Source: Pycnopodia helianthoides
Lineage: Eukaryota; Echinodermata; Asteroidea; Forcipulatida; Asteriidae
Direction of reading: 5' to 3'
Length of the DNA stretch: 64,000 nucleotides
Assembly: GCA_032158295.1 (NCBI GenBank)
Contig: CM063261.1
Span: 496,001-560,000, forward strand
Every line of letters begins with the position of its first letter. Position 1 is the first letter of the stretch. The position numbers and the translations under genes are program-made. The notes under the pieces were generated by a model, which saw nothing but the letters and a program-made list of their open reading frames with translations, made no database searches and was not told the DNA's origin. Positions 12,075 to 39,471 of the stretch are shown here, piece after piece.

Positions 12075-12235
12075 GCTCTTTGGGAACACCTACAAAAACA
12101 GGCCTTGCTCATGATGCCATGTCACTGGTGGAACAAGGATTGTGACCCAAAACATCTGAATTTCAATATTTCTTAAAATGTCTCATCCCACCAGTGGCAT
12201 CACATGTAATACATAATGAGCCTGCCTGTTTTGTA
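12075..12235. mobile_element. MITE family C, copy 1
   Basis: Ends are inverted: GGGAACACCTACAAAAACAG on the left, and AGCCTGCCTGTTTTG on the right. The core matches the copy at 48,134-48,503 (ACTGGTGGAACAAGG and CCACCAGTGGCATCACATG). In this copy the central GATGCCATGTCACTGG segment is single. Confidence 0.65.
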
Positions 12236-12394
12236 ATACAATTATTTATAATTCGATTTGCATAAGAGTCAAGGCAGTATGGTACACATCATCTAAGCAT
12301 AGTGTCTGGACACATCCTCATTCAACCTATTCTAAAACGAACACAAAAATGTAATCAATGTATTGGTTATTATTATTTCTATTGATCATGGGTG

Positions 12395-12497
12395 TCTAAA
12401 ATATATTATTTTTAGACACCTTTAGTTTGTTATTTCATGTATATGTTGGGTCACACAAAGTGCAGATATTGGTCTTTGACAATTACCAATTTTGTCC
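12395..12497 (+). mobile_element. Remnant of MITE family B
   Basis: The stretch with GTTTGTTATTTCATGTATA and GGTCTTTGACAATTACCAA corresponds to one end of the family-B element at 45,254-45,643 in reverse orientation. It is truncated. Confidence 0.5.
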
Positions 12498-12499
12498 AC

Positions 12500-13515
12500 A
12501 TGCGTTAAAGTGTAAAGAAAACAAACTTGCGCACTTTAACATTGAAATGCGCAAGACTTGCACAGTATATTCAAAGTCTTGGTCCAAATTAGAAAGCATT
12601 TAAGTAAACTCGATAGTGACCTTAACATTCCAATAAAACCCATCAATAATGGTGAAATATACTACAGTGCTTTTAAAATGACCATGTATTGTATCAAAAT
12701 ATCAAGAAATCTGAATATACGAAATGGATAAAAGGTTCATTCATTGCACATTTCTTGTGAGAATAAGTAAATATTTATTTAAGTAAGTATGTTTGAGTTC
12801 TTATTTTGGAATGATTCACCAGTCACATCACCTTTTTCCCTAAAACGACGACATGTCAATCCAGGAAAACAGTTCTGGAATGCTTAGTACATAAATTATC
12901 TTTCATTTAAGTAAACTTTTTTAAAAATTGGGACTAACACAACCAGTGTAAACAAACCCAGGGGAATACCTTTTTGCTATAACTCATACATATTCATATG
13001 CATATACAAATTCATAAACATTTGGAGCATTTCGATTGGTCAAACTTTAATCTTACATCAATGAATCAACTACTGCCTTTTCGTTGTGTGCAGTCAAATA
13101 ATTGTACTGTGCATTCTAAAGTATGGAATGCACACAACGTGATATGAGATACAGAAAAATAAAAAAATAAAAATATTTATTTCGTTATATTCAAGTTAAC
13201 CTTCAAATTTGTTTAAAACTGGTCTCCTTAGTGTACTTACATAAACCCCACACCCTCCTACTTTCTGACCATTCAATATCATCCCCTGTGCTGTGGTTTT
13301 GAATGAAACAACCCTAGCAGGATACCAGTCACAAATACTACATGTGGATGGTAAACTTATTACGGTGAACAAAATTTAGTTTTGTTTTTTTGCAACTTTT
13401 TGTGCTTAAGCAGTTTTATAAAATTGGAATTCCTGGTCAGAAATGCCCACAAAATGGGAATAAAAAACCTGCACATGGTCCTTTGGCCCAAGAAGCAACT
13501 TGAGCACTTGCAGCC
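12500..13515 (-). other. Region downstream of GFPT, probable 3' UTR
   Basis: The GFPT stop codon is at 13,516-13,518 on the minus strand, so the 3' UTR must run leftward from there. Minus-strand AATAAA signals (TTTATT on the plus strand) occur near 13,175 and 12,770. Which is used cannot be told. Repeat pieces at 13,266-13,425 lie within it. Confidence 0.4.
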
Positions 13516-29096
<15,581 letters not shown>

Positions 29097-30600
29097 GATG
29101 AGAGTTGAAGACCCACACGCAATCCAACTACCACTCGGACAGAACGACACAAACTCGACGGCACAACAAGTTCTATTTCGAAAACTTCTGATTTTGATCG
29201 TCTGTGTCTGCTGACTGTATGTACAGAGTGTACAATACAATTTACAAACACAAGCCACAGAGCAAGGAACACACAACGTGTCAAAATGTTGACCTTTGAC
29301 ACCAGGAATGAAGCCGCGTACGTCGTGTGCAGTCAGTCGAGTCACGTCAGTTATAAACAAATGATGCAATCAACTGTAGTCTGTAGTTGAACGTAATATA
29401 TACACAGGACTCCCCCTGAGGCCCTAAAAGCTGAAAAGCAGATTGTGGGCACGCCCAGTAAGTCGTCAGCGGTGACCATTGTTGGACTGCTGAAATTTGC
29501 AATCCTGTCAGTAGCTAAATGTAGATCATGATACCGTTGTACATGTTGTACTTGTATAGATCATTACCGGTGTGAAGTCAATAATAGAGTTCCTGTTGGT
29601 TTTGTGCGCAATTGAATGTTGAATATCAAAACAGTAACGTTTGGCTTCGAATGTCGAATATCGAAAGTCACCGGTTAGATTCTTGTCATTTTGAACAGTT
29701 TATAATTTATTTCAACAATTATTTGCTATTCATACCCGGGACAGTTTATCCATTCTAATTGGTCGAGAGGAGATTTCATGGCCATGTTTAAATGGTGCGA
29801 TATAAACACGGCTAGTCCTAAATAGCTGATCTGAGGGTCAATTGTTTTTCACTAGAGCGTGAATAGAATTATTGTTTAGATGCACAATTTTTGCAGTATA
29901 GTAGTTTGATTGCTTCTGTTCCCTCATATCATGAGCAGTTCTTTAGAAGAATCAGCCACTTCTTATTCTCAAGCAGCCGCGTTCAAAATTTGGGCACTCT
30001 CAACTAAGAGTCTTAGTCTTAAGTAAGTTTGGAGCTTGCAGAATCAGCAAAGTTTAGATTTCAGCAACAAACTAGACAAGTTTTACCAGAATCATCATCC
30101 AACTTAAAAATATAAAAACAACAAATGACGTCAGTCCGGGTGACTTTTTCTGCTGCCTTATATAGCTATAAGAAGAAGGGCCAACGTGTTCATTGGCAAC
30201 ATATCAAAAATGAGTCACACATTATTTACGAATACCGCCCTCCTCCGTCATAGCTATGACAATGTCTGTGTAGACTGGTCCCCTGTCTTTATCCGCAAGG
30301 ATAAAGACAGGCACTGGTCTTACAAGCCCAATGTTTTCATTGGATAAAGTTGCAGCGACATAAGCTTTCCATATCTGTGTTTATGTGAGGTCAAAGGTAC
30401 AAATGGCAGGGTACTGCCAGGCGCCCAATGCCACCGGTATCTGGCGTTTTCACGAGCCTAGAAGTGTGACGTCAGATGTTCAGGCTAATGTCTGTGTGTG
30501 TCGCTTTCACCTGACTGGTACCCGACGCATTGAACATTTTGAAAAAACCGACTCTAGGGGGTCACCAGTGAATAACAACATTATCAATTCTTCCCGTGAA
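29097..30600. promoter_or_regulatory. Head-to-head GFPT/SKP1 spacer
   Basis: The GFPT start codon is at 29,096 (minus) and the probable SKP1 5' UTR donor at 30,691 (plus), so both promoters should lie in or beside this interval. I see no clear TATA box for either. It contains the stem-loop at 30,282-30,311. Transcription starts cannot be placed from sequence alone. Confidence 0.45.
30282..30311. other. Perfect 13-bp hairpin with GCAA loop
   Basis: CCTGTCTTTATCC is followed by GCAA and then GGATAAAGACAGG, an exact inverted repeat with a GNRA-type tetraloop. ACTGGTC and ACTGGTCT stand on the two sides as direct repeats. Not a rho-independent terminator (eukaryote). Function unknown. Confidence 0.85.
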
Positions 30601-30690
30601 ACGTAGTTAGTAACGTTCGGGAGAAAAGTGTCACAGTTTATGCCGTTATTTTCTCTTTCTTGAGTACTGGTTTCGAAAATCTCATCAAAG
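30600..30690 (+). other. Probable non-coding SKP1 5' UTR exon
   Basis: SKP1 coding begins immediately after an acceptor (TTTTTCAG at 32,522-32,529, ATG at 32,530), so an upstream untranslated exon is required. The strongest donor upstream is CATCAAAG|GTAAGG at 30,690/30,691. The 5' limit is unknown. Confidence 0.45.
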
Positions 30691-30919
30691 GTAAGGGCCT
30701 CTTGGAATCCAAAGGTTGTTTGTCTACAAGATTTGTGTGGGAAAATTGAGTTATAAACTTAATGTAACACATCCAAATTATTAATTTTTTTAGTTTTATT
30801 TTCAGACGCCAGCATTGTGTTGTTACTTGTTCGTTGTATGTAAGTAGCCCAGGACACCACCACTCTGGCGCGCTCTGCCTCCACTCTGTCTGGGACCTGG
30901 GTTATCCTGAAACTTAATT

Positions 30920-31945
30920 TAGTGGAACCCTCTCGTTACCGAATTGTTTTCACATAAACAACCGCTGGTGACCGAATTGTTTGATCACTCAAGCGTAAAG
31001 CAAACATACAACAAAAAGCTTTCATTCAAAAGCTCTTTTTATAAATTCTTCTTAATCTTACGTAGTCTTAATCACATGATCATGCGGACTGCTGGTGTAG
31101 TCTTATTTAATCTCAACATAAGAAGGTAATCATATCACCTTGGATCAGTACGGGTGCATAGACTTTTTACCGGACATTCTTACCAGTCCTTCAATAGTCG
31201 GATTTCTTACTATGATCGGAAGTTATTGTCCTCTCGTAGTGGTAAAATCTGACAATGCTGAGACAATAATTATTTGGCAAGCTCTTCGGCAAAAGCGATC
31301 CAGTTTCGCACGGTGTGAATAGCGTCATTGTGTTCAGCGTGAAAAGGCCCCTTAGGCCGATCTTGGCAGGTAGTTTTTTCCGGTTGGGATAATAATTTTT
31401 TTTTTTACTTTCTTGTTTTCAATTGAAACACCCATAGAAAATACGAACATTTTATTTATGTTTTCAAAAGGTTAAATTAGTATTTTATTTTTCAAATTTT
31501 AGGTACATTTTACCAGTAACTTAGGTATTTTGGAGATCGCTCGCACATGTTTTGCACACGGCACGTCAGCTGCATGACAACAGGATTGAATGCCTAAAAC
31601 TAGTCATGTCTGACTATTGCAAGAAATCCCATAACAGCAAAAAATCCTGTAAAATGTCTATGCACCCGTACTGTTGGATTGAAGATTATTGTTTTACAGT
31701 AAAATAAGCAATCAAAAATGTCTGACTTAAATACTTTTTGAATTTCCTTTTATTATGACCCAGAAACCATTATGATTGGCCCATAAATGTCCAAGTTCTT
31801 GGTCTTTGTTTCCTCAAGGCTCAGCAGTTCAGTGTGATCACTGTATTGCTCAACACTTTTTTGTGTACACAACTATGGGGCTCTGGCCTGTAGCTGTTTG
31901 GCATTTTGGATTTTTCCACTCCAATTTGAAGGGATTGCTTAATTA
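30920..31945. repeat. Dispersed repeat E, interrupted copy
   Basis: Left part 30,920-31,060 (AACCCTCTCGTTAC, AAGCGTAAAGCAAACAT) and right part 31,826-31,945 (AACACTTTTTTGTGTACACA, CTGTTTGGCATTTTGGAT) match the continuous copy at 16.8-17.13 kb. About 760 bp of unrelated DNA, including the fold-back element 31,146-31,673, lies between. It is inside SKP1 intron 1. Confidence 0.5.
31146..31673. mobile_element. Fold-back element with 25-bp inverted ends
   Basis: CAGTACGGGTGCATAGACTT (31,146 on) recurs as its reverse complement ending at 31,673 with one mismatch over 25 bp. The interior has no coding capacity. Confidence 0.7.
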
Positions 31946-32529
31946 CTGAATTAGCAACTATTTTACAATAATTGGAAAGATCTGATCGTTTTCTCTCCCA
32001 AATTGGTAAGCTTGGTTGGGCATGGAGGGTGAACATGGACAGAAATACAGCTTTATATTAATAAATTTTGTGCTCAGACTTAAATGCTTTTTTGCGTGTT
32101 AAAGCTTGGTCGACTTAAGTCGCCAATGGTAAGGAAAAAGGGGGTATGATGAGTGCAGTCGACTAATAAGAGTGCAGTCAGCTAAAGTCACAGGTATAGT
32201 AAGGAAGGAGTTAAGGGTCCCCTGCCATTGCGAACATTTTTACAACAAAATATTTTCATATTTATACCTGATGGAGGATGCTGTCAAAGCTTCGTTCACA
32301 TATTTCTTATGTCTGAATTCAAAATGTAAACATTATCCTTTGGTAGACCCAATACAGTAACTGGGGTGCTGTACTCCTGGGTTTACTACTCTTGACTTTG
32401 ATGGTTGTACTTAGCGCCCCTGGCAAAAGTGTGTGTACAGACTCTGGTTTACTCCAAGATTTCATGGTCACTGAATTTTGTAAACTCTTTATACTGATTT
32501 ATTGAGTTGAATTGCATTTCATTTTTCAG

Positions 32530-34259
32530 ATGCCGAATATAAAACTGTCAAGCTCAGACGGTGAGATCTTTGAGTTGGATGTGGAAATCGCCAAACAATC
32601 TGTTACAATCAAGACGATGTTAGAAGGTTTGTGGAATGTTGGGTTTTTTTTTTGGGGGGGGGGTTAGGGAGGTATTTGGTAGCTTTGTAAGACATCTAGT
32701 TGCATTTTTTATTAGATTAAACTTGGGCAGTGTCTGATTTGATGGCTTTGGTAGTGGCTATGGATAAACAGCCCAGGAATTGAATGGTGGCCTTGGACTC
32801 TGTTACCCCTGGTCTTCGCCTTGGTGCCCCTTCAAATTTTCCCGAAGACTTTTAAGACTTTCAAAATAAAAATAGCCTCGCCCTCTCAAATATGAATTTC
32901 CAGGCTTTGCCAGATTGTTGATTTTAAGGCATGTTCTTCAATATTGTAGTTGCAGCTAACAGACATAGCCGTAGCTGAAGCCACTTGAATCGGATACAGC
33001 CTTAGACTGGCTTTGTTCCCTGTCTCTGTTCTTCATCACAAATGCTCCAAAAACTAATACAGGACAAGTTTAAGAAATTCCAGCACTAAGTGGTTAAACA
33101 GCCTGTGTTGTATATGTTGTCATCCCTGACAGATCTTGGAGTGGATGAAGACGATGACGAACCCATACCTCTCCCTAACGTCAACTCGGCAATCTTGAGG
33201 AAGGTAATCAAGTGGTGTACATACCACAAGGATGATCCCCCACCACCAGAGGATGATGAAAACAGAGAGAAGAGAACAGATGATCTGTGTGGATACGACT
33301 TAGATTTCCTTAAGGTGGACCAAGGGACACTCTTTGAGCTGATTTTGGTGAGACCAAGAAACAAATCAATAGGCCTAGGATGTATTTTCCATGAGTTTTG
33401 TCTACTGCCAGCACACAAGAAGCCCTAAAATTCACAGGAAATGAAAATGCTTCGTTTAATACAACAAGACACCTTTTATGTCTGAGCAGTCAAGTGCACT
33501 AGTGCCAAGTTCTGATACTCTGATCAGCAGACACTTGTGTCCTCAAAGCAAGACACTTACCTTAATTTCCTGAGTATGAGTCACTTGGCGTATAACACTT
33601 ACGGGTTGGCCGATCAACTGAGAACGCATTTCATAATATTTCTCGAAAGAGAAGACATTCCTTGTACTTTTTATGAGAACTTTTGTTACAATGATACTCT
33701 GAAAAATTAAATTATTCTGAAAATTGTTAAATAACAGTGCAAAGTGGTTAAAAGTTTATATTTCTTTATCTACAGGCTGCAAATTATCTAGACATTAAGG
33801 GTCTCCTGGATGCTACATGTAAGACAGTGGCCAACATGATCAAAGGCAAGACTCCTGAGGAGATTAGGAAAACATTCAATATTAAGAATGACTTCAGCCC
33901 GGCAGAGGAAGAACAGGTTCGTCAAAACATTCCATGTATTGCAACTAATTTAGGTCTCATCTAGAATTTATAAATATGGATGTCCAAGTTGAAAAGTTGG
34001 ATGCCAAGTTGATAATTCTAAGAAATGTTATGTATTGCAAGTAAAAGAACCCAGTTACAGAGGTTTGCGCGTTTACATATTTACCATGTTTACAGGTTTA
34101 ACTTTGTTTACCTCAGTAGCAAAGTTCCCCCTTGGTGCATCCTTTGCAATTTTTAATACAAATAATGATTAGAGAATGCTCCATCTGTAAACTTCTTTTT
34201 GTATGTGTGTTTGTGTCATACAGGTCAGGAAGGAAAACAGCTGGTGTGAAGAAAAGTAG
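32530..34259 (+). CDS. SKP1: SKP1, SCF ubiquitin-ligase adaptor
   Basis: Links F-box proteins to CUL1 in SCF E3 ubiquitin ligases, in cytosol and nucleus. Coding exons: 32,530-32,626, 33,133-33,347, 33,776-33,916, 34,224-34,259. They total 489 nt, 162 aa plus stop; human SKP1 has 163. The protein starts [19 protein letters not shown], continues through the BTB/POZ-like CUL1-binding half ([29 protein letters not shown]) and the acidic [16 protein letters not shown] loop, then the F-box-binding half ([39 protein letters not shown]) and ends NSWCEEK. All introns are GT-AG and phases agree. No defects were seen. An untranslated first exon is inferred near 30.6 kb. A copy of repeat D sits in the intron after the first coding exon. 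Confidence 0.98.
32793..32905 (+). repeat. Dispersed repeat D, copy in SKP1 intron
   Basis: CCCCTGGTCTTCGCCTTGGT, GCCCCTTCAAATTTTCCC and GCCCTCTCAAATATGAATTT match the copy at 35,219-35,365. Confidence 0.6.
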
Positions 34260-35218
34260 ACCCCCTCGTTTATTTAATACAGAAGCTCCGCCCACGATAC
34301 GTCTAAAATCTGAAGAAACATGTTTGTCAGCCTCACCCCCAACCTTCCACTATGACGTCACTTGTTGGATTTCGCTGGAAGATGAAGGCTAGCTGACCCT
34401 CTGAAGTTAGTAGCTTCTAGTGTAATAGACTTATACATGCAATGTTCTTTTGTGTTATTTTCCTTACATAACTATAAATGTGTTGAAATTGAGGCTGTCG
34501 GAGAAATAGACTGGTGCTGTGTTGGTCATTGATTCTCTGCACATTGATTGAAATGGTATACAGTGAACCAAACAAACAAGGCGGCCAGCTCCATTTGAAA
34601 TGATTAGCCTAAATAATATATTTATTTTTGTCACAACAATTTGAAAGAGAAGCGTTGTCAAAGGTTCCTAAAACGATGAAGTAGTTTTTTTTTTTTTTCG
34701 GGGGGTGGGGGGGGGGGGGAGTTGCAAATAAATATTGATGTACAAAGTTCAGAGCTATTTCTCGTTTAGGTTCAGATTCATTTCTTAGAATATGCTGAAG
34801 TCTCTCAGTGTCTGTGTATATTTTAAATCAGTTGGGCAATACATCATGATAAAGGTTACATGCTTCATTGAAATTCATAGTGTTTAGTGTCTCATTCTTC
34901 TGCAACACCTAGATTGTTCCATTTGGAACACTAGTTTTGTTACTTTGGAAACGCCTTAGAGCCCTGCTTAGGTTGTGCCACTGTATATTACAGGTAGGGT
35001 CATACTTTGAAAAAAACTTGTGTCATTTCTATCCACAAGGCTCCTTGTTATAAAGATGGTAATGGTAGTAAGCATTCTGCGAAAATATTTCGTTCGTAAT
35101 GATCCTGTTGGTTAGATATCAATAAAAGTATCTCTCAAGATTTCAATCTCCAAAACTTACCTCAAGGCGGGTTTTGGAGAGAATTAAACTTATGATCCTA
35201 CAGGCCTGGAATAATATG
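34260..35218 (+). other. SKP1 3' UTR and downstream DNA
   Basis: AATAAA signals occur near 34,727 and 35,121, so a 3' UTR of about 0.5-0.9 kb is plausible. A T-run followed by a G-run lies at 34,684-34,721. No other exon was seen. Confidence 0.4.
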
Positions 35219-35365
35219 AAGGCCACAGAGGCCATGGCCACTGTTGCCCTGGTCTTGGCCTTGGTGCCCCTCAAAGGTTTCCCATAGACTTTCATATTTT
35301 CCAAGGGAAGTGCCCTTTGCAAAGTGAAAATGGCCATGCCCTCTCAAAGTTGACATTTCAGGCCT
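35219..35365 (+). repeat. Dispersed repeat D, best copy
   Basis: GAAGGCCACAGAGGCCATGG, CCCTGGTCTTGGCCTTGGTG, CCCATAGACTTTC and TGCCCTCTCAAAG. Shared with three other places in the window. Confidence 0.6.
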
Positions 35366-38264
35366 GACTCTACCTTTATTTATGACCCTATCTTTAAGTT
35401 TTGGGGGCCACCACTTGTAAACATTTGTAACATGTTTTTGTTGTGAAGATTTTGTTCACAGAATTTCTGGCAAAGTTATGTAGAGTTGATGTTTGGTATT
35501 CAAGGCACTCAGATTTTTTTAAGCGAGGAAAGTGGAAAGAACTTTTTGTGTCTATCAAATTAAATAAGTAAATTTGCTCCCTGAACTGTGAATTCTTAAA
35601 ATTTATACTGTGATCGGAACAAACTCATAGAATGTCAGCCACAAGTCACAGAGGGTCTTAGGCCAGACTACAAAAACTTGTTGTTTCCTGATACCCGACC
35701 CAACTTAGAAAATCACACAAAGCTTTATCTTTTTGTTTGAAAACAATGTTTTAAAAAATAAAAAACTGATGGAGCCAACCTCAAGTGTAATTTTGTGTAC
35801 ATCGTCCTGTATTTGTTTTTTCAAGGACATCACTTTTATTTTGTTCTACCGTATTGTTATATATGGTGAACTGAGCTGCTTCATTAAATTAAGCCTATTC
35901 TTAGCAGAAAGGAGAGAATTGGGCCCAGGTCCCAATAAACGAGTTAGATTTGAAATAATGTCTGGGACATTGACTTGATTGATCACAAGTGAATACTCAA
36001 TTGTTGGAGTCCCCAGACTAAAGACAGTGACTGTTATTATGTCGCTTGGTTTGGAGCAAGCTATTGTATAGCAACCTCCAGATAGGCAAAGCCATACAGT
36101 CACGCTGAATTGTGTATGGGTGGTTGTCGTCTCTTGCAAAGCTATACAAAAACTTGCCCCAGAAAACCATGTGACTAAAACTGTCTCTAGACCCTGAAGT
36201 CGTATTTCAAATTAAAGCGACTATTTATGCAAGTCATTTTACCAACAATTATACAAATCGAACTCTTGAATGCCGCATTTCATGAAGCTGTTGAACTGAA
36301 AGAATTGCTTAAAATGTATTTGCTATCCAGACAAGAAACACAATACAAGGTACCACTTTCCATTCTTCACATTAGCAGCTCTTCCAACAGTTGTAACTTT
36401 TTTTATGTACCTAAAACCACCCAAAAGTGTTTCAACCTTTGAATGGACATAGAGGCGTATACTGCAAATGTTAATTTGAGTTGATTCATTTGTTATTTCG
36501 TCCGTTTTTTTCCTTTTGAATCACCATCAAATTTCCATTAAAAATGGACGGAAAAAGTTCCCTACCTTTTCTGTCCGTTTTTGATTGTAATTTGAGAGTA
36601 TTAAACAAATTAATAATTATTAATACTAATCAACTCAAACTGTATTCAGTATAAGCCTGCATGTTCTTTCACATGTTGATACACTTTTTGGGGTGGTTTC
36701 AGGTACCTATTGGAAAAACTGCTAACTGACAGTAGATAAGTGGTACACTTTATTGTGTTTTGTCATAACCAGAAGTTAACAGGGTACCAGTCATGAACAG
36801 TGCACAATGTATAATGTATTTTGTACAGTAACCCGTTTTTGGCTAAGCAAGATTATTCTTTGCTTAGCAGCTTCTGATGTCCAGCCCATGTTACCTGTAG
36901 GCGTATTATAATAAGTTGGGTATGAAACGCTTTCCCCTTTTTTGAAGATAGGGTACTGCCTAAGTATTGTTCCCTCTTTTATAAAGATAAATTTTCTGTA
37001 ATAATTACTATAATATCGACTTTATTGTTGACATTGACTTTTGTTTGAAGCAAGCAAGATGTAATAATTTGCACAAAATTAAAAACAAAATAATTGTACA
37101 ATGTTGTTTTAACACATTTTTATCCCATTTTCTTGTATTGTAATGAACAATATTTGTGTTTATATTGTAGATGTTTAAATACATTTCACTGTTTGCCCAC
37201 CAGGGCCACGATTAATTTATGGGCATTTTAGATTAATAACAATTTTTTTGTCTTCAAACAATAGATTACTGCTTCTTGGTCTCTTTTGAATCATCAGAAA
37301 GTTAATTGAGTTTGTTTTTAAAGCGATAACCGATTGCCGACCATAATACGTCAATTTGGTTGGGTAGGGTAGGGTAGCGAAATCTTAAAAGTTTACACAG
37401 AGCTCCGAATTTATTTAATTAAAAAATTAAGTTAGTGGCCTGACGTTTCGACCCTAGTAGAGTCTTTCTTGAAGGCTAAATGACAAGATAACACACATAC
37501 ATGCATACAAGGGCGACAAGAGCAGTCAAGTAGAAATACATGAATAGAGAGAGTGGAGAGAGAAAAGCATGAAGCAGGGATCATGGAGACAAGGGGGGGA
37601 GGAGTTTGGAGGGAAGGGGATGGCTTGAAGTTGGAAACACAATGGACAAAATGGAAGGTTGGAAGAAAATAAATCAAACAAAATAATCCAAAGAATAGTT
37701 TATTGCAGTACCCCGCATATACAGATACATTAATCTATACTATTAAAGCCGTAACCTACGCCAGCTTGGACAAAATCATAATAATAAAATATTTTGGAGT
37801 GCCTTATGCGAGGGCCTCGCGGCACTTCAAAAGATCCTCGGCATCTGGCTATAAAACAAAAAAGGTCAAAAGAACAATTTAAAGGGGGATGGGAGAGGTT
37901 AACAAAAAACTCCAACAACAAACGATCTTCAAACAGTTGGATTGAGTCAAAAACAAGTGAGTTTTAAGCCGATGATGAGGCAGATCGAACATATGGAGGC
38001 AGGCAATACCTTAACATTTTTACATGAGAGCTGATAAATTTATTGACTATTTAAAACTCTTAAAAATCTAATACATAGATAGAGTACGACGCGACATGCC
38101 GATCGATTCTCAAAATAAAAATTGTGGATGAAACAAGTGGAAACGCCCTCTCGATAAGTGTAGACTGGTACCCATGCTTAACATAAATACAAACGAAACG
38201 ATATACTTCTAGATACCATGCATTGTTTGTTTTCTATACTTTTGTCAACACAATCGGGCTGGCC
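35366..38264. other. Spacer without a recognised gene
   Basis: AT-rich DNA. A fragment of the CATAAAGCTG-type repeat is at about 36,775-36,890. Near 37,430 the phrase CCTGACGTTTCGACCCTAG resembles ends of some retroelements, and a purine-rich tract follows to 37,700. No exon is supported. Confidence 0.4.
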
Positions 38265-38698
38265 GCGTATTGGGCCAGAATTTTCATCCGCGGATTCAAG
38301 GGCCGGCCAGCTGCATATTCAGGAAAATTAGAATCCATGCATTACTAGGCGGTGAAGTTGTGCCTCGCGTTCTTTGTATTGAACAAATATTTTGTCTTTA
38401 CATATCAGTACAATGTTTTCAATTTTCTTACAACAAATATCACTAATAAGCACACTTGAAAGTATAAAAAGATTATTCGGCTAACCGTTTAATGAGTAAT
38501 TAGTCAGTGCAATTAAGACCTCATCATCCAGTAAGTAAGACTATGGAAGAACATTCCTAAAATGCAACATGAAGGGTACGCGTATACGGCGAGTGCCGTC
38601 ACTTTTTTACTGTCTTGTACTACATGGATTCTAATTTTCCTGAGTATGTGGCTGGCTTGACTTCGAATCCGCGGATGGAAGTTCTGGCCCAATGTGCG
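38265..38698. repeat. Long inverted repeat, two 76-bp arms
   Basis: Arm 38,265-38,340 (GCGTATTGGGCCAGAATTTT ... GAATCCATGC) and arm 38,623-38,698 (CATGGATTCTAATTTTCCTG ... TTCTGGCCCAATGTGC) are complementary at most positions, including the GAATCCGCGGAT block. The spacer is about 280 bp. It lies just upstream of the probable VAMP7-like 5' exon. Confidence 0.85.
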
Positions 38699-38875
38699 AC
38701 TCAGCTGCAGAGTGATTCAACACCTGTGCACCGACAGTCACCTGCTGCTGTTTCCCGGTTAAATGTTTTTCTGCGTGCTTTTTACTTCAAAAAGCAATTA
38801 AGTGTAACTGCACGTTTGCCAGTTTGTGGCGTGAGAAGCTTGTAGGAAACGTTTCTTTTAGTGCTCGTCAATATC
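38699..38875 (+). other. Candidate 5' UTR exon of the VAMP7-like gene
   Basis: The VAMP7-like coding exon 1 is preceded by an acceptor at 44,882, so an upstream untranslated exon should exist. A consensus donor TATC|GTAAGT is at 38,875/38,876, just before the retroelement. The link is inference only. Confidence 0.3.
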
Positions 38876-39471
38876 GTAAGTCAAAGTCAGTGTTTTTTGT
38901 GTGTGTTTTTGTGTGTTTAATACAAAAAATGTAGATCTGAAATTAGTCAAGTCCGATGAGGGGATTGCCGGATCCAACAACTATTTTTTTAATGCGAAGC
39001 AGAGTTAGCCAATGTAATGCAAATCCAGTCCGTCTGTCTGTATGTCTGTCTGCTGTCCGTCCGCTCCCTCAAGATATACATTATAGGGTGATATTTAGGT
39101 ACGAACTGCCCTTGTTTGTTTTTCCCCATTCATGCCGCGCCAATGTCACAATGGTGTGGGGGAAACCCCACAATCATTAACAAGAAAGATTAAAGAAAAG
39201 GGATAATGGGGAAAGCCCACATTATGTCATTCTATATTAAATTACATGAATTAACTTATGCCTGCTCATCCACATTCAGTTCACCAGATTCAATGTGAAT
39301 GTGAAAGTTTTAGCATTAAATTCCAACCCTTTACGTGTTGAGTTGTTTTATGATGGATTCTAAAGAAAAATTTCCGTATCCTGCCACCAGCTTATTTACG
39401 TTTTTACCAATTTGTTCAATTTTTAACAGATTAATCACTTCGTGAAAACAGGTATGTTATCACTTCATTGT

